Shown piece by piece: positions 48,738 through 57,190 of a stretch of DNA of 64,000 nucleotides. A program made the translations under genes and the position numbers. The notes under the pieces were generated by a model. The model had not been told where the DNA came from, searched no databases, and was given only the letters and a program-made list of their open reading frames with translations. Origin of the DNA: Cymbomonas tetramitiformis (lineage: Eukaryota > Chlorophyta > Pyramimonadophyceae > Pyramimonadales > Pyramimonadaceae); NCBI GenBank assembly GCA_001247695.2, contig LGRX02030241.1, positions 1 through 64,000 on the forward strand, read 5' to 3'. Numbering within the stretch: the first letter of the stretch is position 1; every line of letters starts with the position of its first letter.

Positions 48738-49459
48738 GCGGCCTACAAAATTACCAAACATGCAACGATCAACAGGAAGCACACGTACGTGATCGTTTGG
48801 CAGCTGTTTTAAACGGCGATGTTGAAATCGAAACCCCAAACGGGAAAATCGATGTGCTGACTGCAACCGAAATTATTGAAGTGAAAATGGTGACAAACTG
48901 GAAACACGCTTTTGGCCAATTGTGTTGTTACGCCGTTCATTACCCGGATCATCGGAGACGCGTTCATCTGTTTGGAAGCAAAGAAGATAACGAAAAATTC
49001 AAACCCGAAATCCAACGTGCGGCTGAAATTTTGGGTGTACATGCAACATTTGAAGACGTATCGATGCAAACTACGGTGCCGGTGAAACAGACTTTACCGA
49101 CGACTGCAGAGTCAACAATGTGCACACTCGATTGCAATTCCTCGACATCGCAGCACACTGGTGAGAACGATTTTGTATCCGAGAAGCCGATTGACGCGCT
49201 GCTCGCGCACGAGAAGAAATTACTGGATTTGGAAACTTTACGAACTGCGCGCGAATGTCAGCTTACAGAGCAAGCCGCGCTTCGGGCTGAACGAGGAAAA
49301 TATCAAAAAGCAACTGAATATGCGATCCAAACCAATACAGCCTTAAGATGCTTCAAGAAATGCGCAATCGCAAAAACCAAGACTCACACAGTCCGCAAAA
49401 CATTGGAAAACACTGCCAAACGATTCAAACTTAAACAATTAGAGCAATTTTGGTCTTGA
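48686..49459 (+). CDS. PD-(D/E)XK nuclease domain, frame-shifted continuation of the KilA-N gene
   Basis: 257 codons starting only at a GTG; the frame picks up the KilA-N domain where the upstream ORF leaves it. Residues of about 30-125 contain GKIDVLTATEIIEVKMV, then WKHAFGQLCCYAVHYP and VHLFG, the D...ExK core and GQ helix of PD-(D/E)XK nucleases often fused to KilA-N in large DNA viruses. The C-terminal 120 residues are helical and basic. As it stands the domain has no start codon of its own, so the gene is probably inactive unless read by frameshifting; a base-call error is also possible. Confidence 0.65.
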   Translation: MGTKFSESFSGYADLLLSGLQNYQTCNDQQEAHVRDRLAAVLNGDVEIETPNGKIDVLTATEIIEVKMVTNWKHAFGQLCCYAVHYPDHRRRVHLFGSKEDNEKFKPEIQRAAEILGVHATFEDVSMQTTVPVKQTLPTTAESTMCTLDCNSSTSQHTGENDFVSEKPIDALLAHEKKLLDLETLRTARECQLTEQAALRAERGKYQKATEYAIQTNTALRCFKKCAIAKTKTHTVRKTLENTAKRFKLKQLEQFWS

Positions 49460-49559
49460 CGTACTTTTATATTTATGTTTGAGTTTGCATCTCGACATAT
49501 TTTTACGTTTGACTGTTTTGGTGTGCATAAGTATGTAAATGTTCGTTTGTTTTGCGCAG

Positions 49560-51583
49560 GCCATCGACACTACGAACACTGTCACGAACGCGAATGCTGC
49601 TACCACAGCCGCTTTTGATGCTGCGAACGCTCCAGGCGACGAGATTGTGACCCCGAACGCTGCGCGCGCAACCGTGACCACCTTGCTCCCGAGCCAATTT
49701 GAACCGGACGCAACTGTGAACGCAGATTCCGTCGCAACAGTCGCCCTACGGGAGCGCAGTGACACCGAAGTGGCTGCAGGCGTGGACGTCGACGACGCGA
49801 TTGATTCTGACGACGACGAGCTGGTGCGTTTTGTGTTTTTGCTGTAGACAGTTGCCTTGTATCACGCTCATTCTTTTTTGCGCAATAAATTTGTGTTGTG
49901 ATTGTTTTTACCTTCCGCAGATGCACAACATGCAAACCGTTCCTACTGTCGCCATGGATGATGCGGACGCCGCGGAGGATGTGATTGCGACTCCAAACAC
50001 TGCGCGCGCAACCGAGACGACCCTGGCGCAGAACCGGTTTGAACGGAATGGCAAGGTGCGCGTCATCTGTGTCATACATATGTTACTTGCCACGTGTCAT
50101 TTTTGGGTTACATTTTAAAGAGTTACAATCACCTTTGAAATTGTATTATAGGGTGTTACACCAAATATTCAAGAAAAGCAATTTACGGTCCCTCTTAAAA
50201 AAAAATTATGCATGTACTTTTGACAGTTTGCCTACATGATTTTACTACCTTTTTTTTGTTCTAAATTGTGTTTATCATTCTAATCAGGAATACGAATTTG
50301 TGCCTGCGATAAACACCACTGTTTGCCTGGACAACAAGTACACGGACGTCTACGCGTTCTGCGCCAGCAACGGTAAACGTTGGCGAAAATACCTGGAAAA
50401 CGTACATACGCGAGAAACTATTGAGGAGCTTGAGAAGCGCCTGGGCGTAAGCAAAGGTTCTCTTGTCCAACATCATCGTATGGGCCGTAAAACGCACCCT
50501 ACCGCATTCGCACACCCCGCGCTCTTCCTCTGCTTGGCCCAGTGGATCTCCCCCGCCAAGCACGCCGAGGTGGCGCTCATTTACATGCGCTACAGCGAAA
50601 GCGACGTGACACTGGCTAAAGATATCTTGCACGGTTTTGACGAGGCGAACGGCACGCGCACTCAGTCCCTCGTACGCGAGGGTCAGGCTGGTGCGGACGA
50701 CGAATGGGTGCTTCACCAAGCCGACGCGGAGCTCACCCGCAAGCGCGCGCAGGAGGAAGATGACGACGAGAGGCAGCGCACACTCGCGAAAGCGCGAAAG
50801 CTTGACGACTACGAACTGCAGGAGAAAGAATGTAACCTGAGACGTTTACAGCTTGAACTGCAGCAAAAGGAGAAAGAGGTGGAGATTCGCGTGGCTAAAC
50901 TTTATCAAGAGTTAGAAACCCAGAAAAATACCGACGCGCAAGAGTTGGAAATCCGAAAATCGAAAGACGCGCACGATTTGAGGGTCCATCAGTTCCGCGA
51001 CATCAAATCGGCTTTCGAGAGTTGTCTGGATATTCCCGGCGTGGGCGAGGCGGAGCGCGGCGTGTATCGTGCGCACATTCACAACGCGGTCACCGAAATG
51101 TCCGGCAACGTTTCGAGCGCCCTCGCGATTGCTCCGAGCGCCGCTCCCATCAATGTCACCGTGAACAACAACAACAACCCCACGAACAATACCGGCATCA
51201 CCACCGCCGTCCAGCCGTGTGAGGTGACGCCCGAAGAGCTCACTTGGCAACACCTGTGGAAAAAGAGGGGCACTTCCGAGAATCCCGCACTTTCCATCGC
51301 GAGTTTCTTGAACGACAGCGAGGAGCCTCGAGTACAGGAATATCGCGATAAAATGCGAGCGCACAAGAATTTCATTAACACCTTCGGCACCAAACTCGCG
51401 ACGAGCTGGCGCGCCGCGCACGACAGATACCACATTCCGGAGCAATCCAGCACAGTGCAAAATGTCCAGACGGGTATTCACGCCTCCGGATGCAAGCAAT
51501 ATTATGAGGCGGACAGACCTTTGATGCGGCAGGTAGCCGACGAGCAGATTCGAGCCTACGATGCGAAAACGGCACGCAATTGA
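49560..51583 (+). CDS. Multi-exon KilA-N protein with duplicated exons
   Basis: Three exons join in phase 0: 49560-49823, 49921-50055 and 50288-51583, with GT-AG introns of 97 and 232 bp. There is an acceptor before the first listed exon, so the true start lies upstream and was not found. Exons 1 and 2 are paralogous (DE.VTPNAARAT.TTL versus EDVIATPNTARATETTL). Exon 3 holds a KilA-N domain (about 15-115 of the exon), a long coiled coil, and a C-terminal domain (TWQHLWKKRG..., YYEADRPLMRQV). KilA-N proteins bind DNA. A second copy of the C-terminal domain follows at 51608 with its own acceptor. Confidence 0.65.
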
Positions 51584-51607
51584 ATTCTATTCATTCTTTG
51601 TTCACAG

Positions 51608-51916
51608 GTTCAGAGTTGGGAGAATCGGTGGCTGCAAAGAGGCACGCGCGTGAACAATGCGGTATCCATCAGCGCGTTTCTGAAAGATTCCACCGAAGCG
51701 AAAGCGGCGGAGTATAAAGCACTCGTGGCGAAGGATCCTCAAGTCATAAAGTCTTTTGGTGCAAAATTGGCCGAAGCTTGGCGCGTCGCGCATAGAGGAA
51801 AGGATTTGCCTAAAGTGGAAAGAAAGGTAGCTGGGCAGGTTAGAAGGGTTGCTCAATATTACGAGGCCGATCGTCCCTTGATGAGAGAGGTCATCGATAG
51901 CTTTTTGGACAACTGA
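51608..51916 (+). CDS. Duplicated terminal exon of the KilA-N gene (possible alternative 3' exon)
   Basis: Begins right after a pyrimidine-rich acceptor (ttctttgttcacag). It encodes SWENRWLQRGT...SFGAKLAEAWR...YYEADRPLMREV, paralogous to the end of the previous exon. It has no credible start of its own (first ATG at 51650, inside the domain). A GTGACG at 51224, placed in exon 3 just before the paralogous domain, would splice to it in phase 0 and remove 384 bp. So it may be an alternative terminal exon, or a dead duplicate. Confidence 0.5.
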   Translation, partial: VQSWENRWLQRGTRVNNAVSISAFLKDSTEAKAAEYKALVAKDPQVIKSFGAKLAEAWRVAHRGKDLPKVERKVAGQVRRVAQYYEADRPLMREVIDSFLDN

Positions 51917-51948
51917 AAAATAATCAGAACATGACACGAGGCTGATTA

Positions 51949-52128
51949 TTACTGTAAATTTTGATACTCGATTTTACGATTGGATTCTTTGCCGATAATA
52001 ATATATTGCAGATAAACACCTCGTGATCCGCTCGCTGTCGACAAATGCTCTAAGGTTATCTCGGTGATGTCTCGCACTCCATCCCGCTTTCGCGGAGGAT
52101 CGGCGTAGATGCAAGCGCAAAAGCGCAT
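51949..52128 (-). CDS. Small ORF of 59 aa, possibly a gene fragment
   Basis: ATG at 52128; a TATA-like tatactagtatatac lies about 30-45 bp upstream on the minus strand. The sequence is protein-like (ADPPRKRDGVRDITEITLEH, then GVYLQYIIIGKE) and ends before the convergent KilA-N exon. No family recognised. Confidence 0.35.
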   Translation of the reverse strand: MRFCACIYADPPRKRDGVRDITEITLEHLSTASGSRGVYLQYIIIGKESNRKIEYQNLQ

Positions 52129-52294
52129 CGATTTCGCTATGTCACATTTAAGAAAGTATATACTAGTATAAATATGAATATGAAAGTACGCAATTATAAT
52201 GTACCTGTCGCAAGGTTTACAAGAACTTATAACAATCACGCATCGACGCTAAGTAAAATTATGTCGATTATTAATACAAGCATTTGAAGATGCT

Positions 52295-52302
52295 TATAAA
52301 TA
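52295..52302 (+). promoter_or_regulatory. TATAAATA box
   Basis: 51 bp before ATG 52346, within a short inverted repeat (tgcttataaatataagca). Confidence 0.55.
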
Positions 52303-52345
52303 TAAGCATTTGCAAAGCGAGATACGCACCGAGAGTGGCACGATT

Positions 52346-54577
52346 ATGATGTCGATACGGCTTCCCAAGAAAATTTCAACCCTTTTCACGGCTTGCACAA
52401 CGGCCGGGACTTTAAAATCTCTTAAAGATTTTGACCACCGCGAGACAACCAGCACACAGCAATACGAAGAAGCGCGGTTAGAAACACTTCGAGGCTACCG
52501 AATCTTGGACACTTCAGTTGATTTGCGCTTTGAACAGATCGCAACTTTGGCCGCGCTTGATTTTAAGGTACCCATATGCTTAATCAGTTTGGTCGATCGC
52601 CATCGGCAATGGTTTAAATCGTCAAGAGGACTCGCACATAATTGCACGGATCGTTCAGTCTCCTTTTGTGCTCACGCTCTTGACCCACGAAATGGTAAGC
52701 TTTTGCTAGTATTGGACGCTTTGAAAGATGAGCGTTTTTCAGATAATGATCTTGTTATAAACGACCCTCGTATTCGCTTTTACGCTGGAATGGTTCTAGA
52801 GGATACCTCAACCGGTCATCGTTTGGGCACACTGTGCGTCATAGACACAAAACCTTGGAATTCGTTCGGCGAAGAGCACAGACAACGTCTTCAAATTTTG
52901 ACTAATATGTGTATGCGGGAGCTAGAGTACCACAAACAACAACAGATTTCGTTAGAACTGTTTAACACCTCATTACAGGGTAACTTGATCCTTTTAAAGG
53001 CCCTTAATCTCTGTCTTGATGCGTTGATTTTATGCAACATAGATAGCGAGAATAATCTGTATATAGTACACGCGAATTTAGGTTGGGAGATGTTGAGCGG
53101 TTACACATTAGACGAAAGTGCGTCGAAGGAATTGATCTCTATGCTTCAGGGAAAAGCAACAAAGCAAAAAGACGTGGACATCATTAGGACCTCAATCGAT
53201 CGTCGAGTATCGATACAGCTCAAATATACGTGCTATCGGAAGAATCAGGATACTTTCTGGAACAATTTCAGAATTTCGTTTGTTGACAATAATACTCAGC
53301 ATACAGATGACTGGCCGACATCTTTGAGTAATTCCATGAGATTAGAGAATTTCGACTGCATGAAATGTGCAAAACATGTGCGAGCCATTTGTATCATGAA
53401 CGACGTAAGCAATGAGGTGCAACAGTATCAGGAAGACCGAACGCGCGAGCACGTCAAAGCGAAAAGTATCTCAAGACTTCTTCATGACCTGAAGACCCCT
53501 ATGAACGTGGCAGCTGCTGTGGCTGATGATGTGATCGACACTCTTCAGACCCATGATATCGAATGCAAAGACCTGTCCGAGAACGTACAGATGCTGCGGA
53601 CCGTGGCTCGCATCGCATCTGATCGCGCCAGTGCCCACTCGCTCCGTAAAGAGAGTATCTCGCAGTACACCTATACAAACTGCGTAGCAACCGCGATTGG
53701 GTGTACGGTAGACCTGTACAAACCCTTGTTCTCAAACCTGCATAACATACAATTTCAGAAAAAGAATTACATACCGCTGAACATAGCAGGCTTGATTCAA
53801 CAAGAGGTTATTCGCAGGAATTTGGAAAACCTGATTTCAAACGCTATTCAGTTTACCTACAAAGGGTATGTGATCGTGGCGTATTCACTCTTAAAAACCA
53901 CGCTTACGTTCCAAGTTATAGATACCGGAAAGGGGGTTCCCGCATCAAAGAAGGCAGATATTTTTTCAGGAAGACAATTGCAGTATACATCAGAGGGCAT
54001 CGGCATCGGACTTCAAAGTGTCATGCATCTCTCAGATTCCGTCAGGTGCTTCGACAACCCTGAAGGCCACGGGTCTGTATTTGAATTTACAACAAAAGTG
54101 AAGACTAAGACAAGCTATGATACTGACACGACTTTTGCCACGCCTCGAGAGCCAGCAGACACTGTGAGCGATCGCACGCCGGATACGAATGCGCCAGAAA
54201 CGCATCCGTTAGGCAAAGATGAGATACGTATACTCTTGGTTGAGGATGACAAGATTCAGCTCGCAATATACAAGAACAAAATTACGCGAATCATTCCTAA
54301 TTGCAAACTAGTCACTGCGTGCAATGGCTTGGAGGGTTTAGAAATGATACGACAGAGCACCTTTGATGTTATTATGAGCGACTTCAATATGCCGGTAATG
54401 GATGGTGCCAGCATGTTCGTTCATGCGACTTCTCAAGAACTGCTAACGTCAACTTTCTGTGTATTGATGAGCGCCGCTTCCGAGGAAGAAATTCCAGTCG
54501 TTCCCGGTGTGCACAAAGTGGATAAATCAACACTTAAACCGGAACATCTTCTGAAACCCTTTCGACCAAATAGATGA
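52346..54577 (+). CDS. Hybrid histidine kinase: GAF, HisKA, HATPase, receiver
   Basis: 743 codons from ATG 52346. GAF domain at about 50-205 (LETLRGYRILDTS, FCAHAL, GTLCVID). HisKA H-box LLHDLKTPMN with His380. HATPase_c N-box NLENLISNAIQF, G1 DTGKGVP, G2 GIGIGL. C-terminal receiver RILLVEDD with phospho-acceptor Asp679 in MSDFNMPVMDG. No transmembrane segment, so it is cytosolic. Such kinases autophosphorylate on His and pass phosphate to Asp in response to a ligand. All catalytic motifs are present. Integrated brown-algal phaeoviruses are known to encode hybrid histidine kinases, which is one reason to suspect that lineage; a host origin is also possible. Confidence 0.88.
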   Translation: MMSIRLPKKISTLFTACTTAGTLKSLKDFDHRETTSTQQYEEARLETLRGYRILDTSVDLRFEQIATLAALDFKVPICLISLVDRHRQWFKSSRGLAHNCTDRSVSFCAHALDPRNGKLLLVLDALKDERFSDNDLVINDPRIRFYAGMVLEDTSTGHRLGTLCVIDTKPWNSFGEEHRQRLQILTNMCMRELEYHKQQQISLELFNTSLQGNLILLKALNLCLDALILCNIDSENNLYIVHANLGWEMLSGYTLDESASKELISMLQGKATKQKDVDIIRTSIDRRVSIQLKYTCYRKNQDTFWNNFRISFVDNNTQHTDDWPTSLSNSMRLENFDCMKCAKHVRAICIMNDVSNEVQQYQEDRTREHVKAKSISRLLHDLKTPMNVAAAVADDVIDTLQTHDIECKDLSENVQMLRTVARIASDRASAHSLRKESISQYTYTNCVATAIGCTVDLYKPLFSNLHNIQFQKKNYIPLNIAGLIQQEVIRRNLENLISNAIQFTYKGYVIVAYSLLKTTLTFQVIDTGKGVPASKKADIFSGRQLQYTSEGIGIGLQSVMHLSDSVRCFDNPEGHGSVFEFTTKVKTKTSYDTDTTFATPREPADTVSDRTPDTNAPETHPLGKDEIRILLVEDDKIQLAIYKNKITRIIPNCKLVTACNGLEGLEMIRQSTFDVIMSDFNMPVMDGASMFVHATSQELLTSTFCVLMSAASEEEIPVVPGVHKVDKSTLKPEHLLKPFRPNR

Positions 54578-54828
54578 ATTGTTCCAAGAATTAAACCAGT
54601 TGTGACCCAGCGTCGTAACGGTGCGTCATCAAGGTGCTTTTGAAGCCCGATACGGTGACCACCATCATTCTCAACGTTAAATTAATCGTCAATTTTTAAG
54701 ATGCTCTCAAAGAGCTGTCAAACGTAATAACTTCAATGTTGTGGAGCTGCAACTGGTGTGCGAAGATTCGATGTATTTCTGCACCGCTGAACTGCTGCGT
54801 CGCACTTTCGTTTTGCACGGTCAAAATT

Positions 54829-55449
54829 ATGGAAAGAATGTTCTGGTTTCTGCTTTTGGATAACAGTCTGGTGGTGGACTACTTGGATGAGACGGATTTA
54901 ACCTTGCTGGGTATGACCTGCAAGATTGCGCGACGCCGGTGTGCCATCCATCGAACCTTGCGATTGTCGAAATTTATGCACACGACGAGCATGCTTAGAT
55001 TCGCCATGACATTTAAACACGCGCGCGTGCGGTACCAGATCCTGATTTTGGCCGCGAGACGCGATCGTGTGGATATTTTCAAATTGACGTTACCCGCAGG
55101 CCGACCAAACGCCCGAACGCAGCGGAATATGTGCAAATTGACGGCTAAACACAACGGCGTTAAATGCCTTTCGTACCTGCGCGAAAATGGGTACGCGTGG
55201 GACACTTCCACCGCGGTGGAGGCCGCAGGTTTCGGATCTCGCGAGTGCTTGGACTACGCCCTAACTCACGGGTGCCCCCGCGACGAAGAAGCGATCACGC
55301 GTACAGCAACGCAAGCGGCGCATCTGGACTGCCTTAAGTGCGCCTTAAATCACGGTTGCCAATTGTCCGAACGGATACGCGAGGCGCAGCGTATTTTTCA
55401 GGTGGATGAGGACAATCCGTGCGACGTGTACTTGCGTACTTTGTATTAA
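54829..55449 (+). CDS. F-box-like/ankyrin-like repeat protein
   Basis: 206 codons from ATG 54829 (MERMFW); an in-frame ATG at 54736 would add a Cys-rich leader and is less likely. N-terminal F-box-like segment VVDYLDETDLTLLGMTCKIA. The rest holds about four degenerate ankyrin-like repeats of the C...A...GC type (CLSYLRENGYAWD, CLDYALTHGCPRD, CLKCALNHGC). F-box plus this repeat type is typical of giant-virus substrate adaptors for host ubiquitin ligases. Intact. Confidence 0.7.
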   Translation: MERMFWFLLLDNSLVVDYLDETDLTLLGMTCKIARRRCAIHRTLRLSKFMHTTSMLRFAMTFKHARVRYQILILAARRDRVDIFKLTLPAGRPNARTQRNMCKLTAKHNGVKCLSYLRENGYAWDTSTAVEAAGFGSRECLDYALTHGCPRDEEAITRTATQAAHLDCLKCALNHGCQLSERIREAQRIFQVDEDNPCDVYLRTLY

Positions 55450-55518
55450 TATCAGTAATTTGCTGCGTCGCGCAACCGTTTGGCGTGCTGACCGAGAGCG
55501 TGTCCACGCGGCTGTAAT

Positions 55519-56553
55519 TCAATCTGCAACGATTGCGCGATATGCTGGGCGACTGCGAAGCGAATATATCTTTGCAGTGTTGAGGCACACAAAGTCAGTG
55601 CACCAACCCCAACGACTGCCGATTGGAATATCCAGTGCAACCTTCATGTACGACGTAAACTCCTCAAGATGATGAACAAGCTCATCACGTTGAGTACCAT
55701 GGTCAAAGCATAACATTCCGAGAGAGTGTAAGATATTCATGAGGGATTCAGGCGACTCCCCTGCACTTTTCAAGCCCTTAGGCCAAAATTCGATCCCGAC
55801 AAGACGAACAACGTGTCTTTGAAAAAGCTCACGCGCTCCTTTTAACACGTCAACCTCATGACCTTGGGTGTCGCTTTTGAAAAAGTAGATATTAGTCTTT
55901 ACAAAATGAGATATCGGGACAACTTGCACCTCCAAGGTATATTTTTTTGATGATGAACTCTGATTATCAACTCTGGTGGCATGATGTTTTGCGACAGGGT
56001 CGTGAAATGAGCTTCCGTATCCTGTGGTCGGATCCTGATAAAACGTACTCCACCCATGCGCCGCCCCTGCTGCTACGCAAAACAAGTAGCATATACCTTT
56101 ACCAAGTTCAGGCTCAGGTAGGAGACTGAGCAAATTGCCTTGTCGGTCCAGTTCAACTTCGTGATAGGTCAAATTTCGTTCATCCAACTCGTGCCGCGTC
56201 TCGGCACAGTGGTCCGGTACCGGCTCAAAGGAGTACACCACAAACCCGGACTCGACCGCCATCCGAGTTTCCACACCATTTTTCAGTCCAACATCCACCA
56301 CCACACGATGATCGCCTCTCACTGACCCGAGAAAAGGGTAGTCTTCGTTTACCGGCCTTTGAACCTTGGACTTCATCGTTAAATCCTGGAGGAGCTTAGA
56401 CAACAACAATGGTTGCTTGTGTCCTACAACGCTGCGCGCAAGGCAAATGCCTTGTGGGGAAAAGGCCAACAGCGTAAAACAGAGAAGCGATAAGCTATGC
56501 GTGAAGCACCCACCGTTGGAATTATACGCTTTTAAGCCCGTAAAGTGGGCCAT
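55519..56553 (-). CDS. FkbM-type SAM-dependent methyltransferase with N-terminal signal
   Basis: 344 codons from ATG 56553; a GTG at 56574 is less likely. A hydrophobic N-terminal stretch (LSLLCFTLLAFSPQGICLA) suggests entry into the secretory pathway. The methyltransferase core shows VDVGLKNGVETRMAVESG, then YSFEPVP (SAM-binding motif I and the acidic end of the next strand), and FFKSDTQGHEVDVLKGA, the FkbM signature. FkbM enzymes O-methylate sugars or small molecules. The usual VDVGAN.G loop is altered (KNG). It converges with the F-box/ankyrin gene, 69 bp apart. Viral or host origin not decided. Confidence 0.8.
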   Translation of the reverse strand: MAHFTGLKAYNSNGGCFTHSLSLLCFTLLAFSPQGICLARSVVGHKQPLLLSKLLQDLTMKSKVQRPVNEDYPFLGSVRGDHRVVVDVGLKNGVETRMAVESGFVVYSFEPVPDHCAETRHELDERNLTYHEVELDRQGNLLSLLPEPELGKGICYLFCVAAGAAHGWSTFYQDPTTGYGSSFHDPVAKHHATRVDNQSSSSKKYTLEVQVVPISHFVKTNIYFFKSDTQGHEVDVLKGARELFQRHVVRLVGIEFWPKGLKSAGESPESLMNILHSLGMLCFDHGTQRDELVHHLEEFTSYMKVALDIPIGSRWGWCTDFVCLNTAKIYSLRSRPAYRAIVAD

Positions 56554-56574
56554 GATCTCTGAAGGTGCATGCAC

Positions 56575-56906
56575 CTCACATGAGATGTATTCTCAGTCGA
56601 GGAATCGCGGTGTCACGGTGTTACGTAAACATAAATACGTTCGTCCCGTACGTATCTATACGTATGCCCAAATTTTAAACAGTCCTCCCTCGTTACAGTA
56701 CTCGGCCGTTACACAGCGCCTTTATCGTGTATTTGATGCGATTGTGACTGTGAGCTGTTGTTTAATATAGCAATTTACACGCTCGTGTGGCAAATTGTGG
56801 TGCTTGTGTGTCCAGCAACACGTTCGTCAAGACCCTGCGCTTGCGTTCGGCGACGACGTCCGACGTGCACGGAGTTTTAAGCGAAGGATGATATAAATTT
56901 ACGACA
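56575..56906. other. Intergenic region
   Basis: About 330 bp between the FkbM gene and the small Cys/His gene. AT-rich, no gene seen. A TATAAAT at 56892-56898 lies 24 bp before the next ATG. Confidence 0.4.
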
Positions 56907-56915
56907 GTGGTAATA

Positions 56916-57134
56916 ATGTCGCCCGCTGTGGCCGAATACCTTTGTCCCGCCTATATATCAAAAATAAGACAAAGTGACCGCTGCGCAACTATCGGAGCTG
57001 CGCGGTACTGTGAGAAGTGCAAAACGCAGTACCATGCAAGCTCGAAATATCACGGTCACGGCAAAGTTATGAAGCCGGAGTGCATAGCAGCGTTAGCGAG
57101 ATTGCATCATAAAATACGTCTGTACAGTCGATAA
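56916..57134 (+). CDS. Small Cys/His-rich protein
   Basis: 72 codons from ATG 56916, TATAAAT 24 bp upstream. Cys and His spacing (C-x12-C-x8-C-x2-C-x4-H, then HGH) suggests one small zinc-binding fold, followed by a basic helix. Convergent with the ankyrin-RING gene. Unknown function. Confidence 0.5.
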   Translation: MSPAVAEYLCPAYISKIRQSDRCATIGAARYCEKCKTQYHASSKYHGHGKVMKPECIAALARLHHKIRLYSR

Positions 57135-57190
57135 GTAATCAGTCACAATAATATAAGAAATACAAGTAACAAACACATTACATGGCGTGG

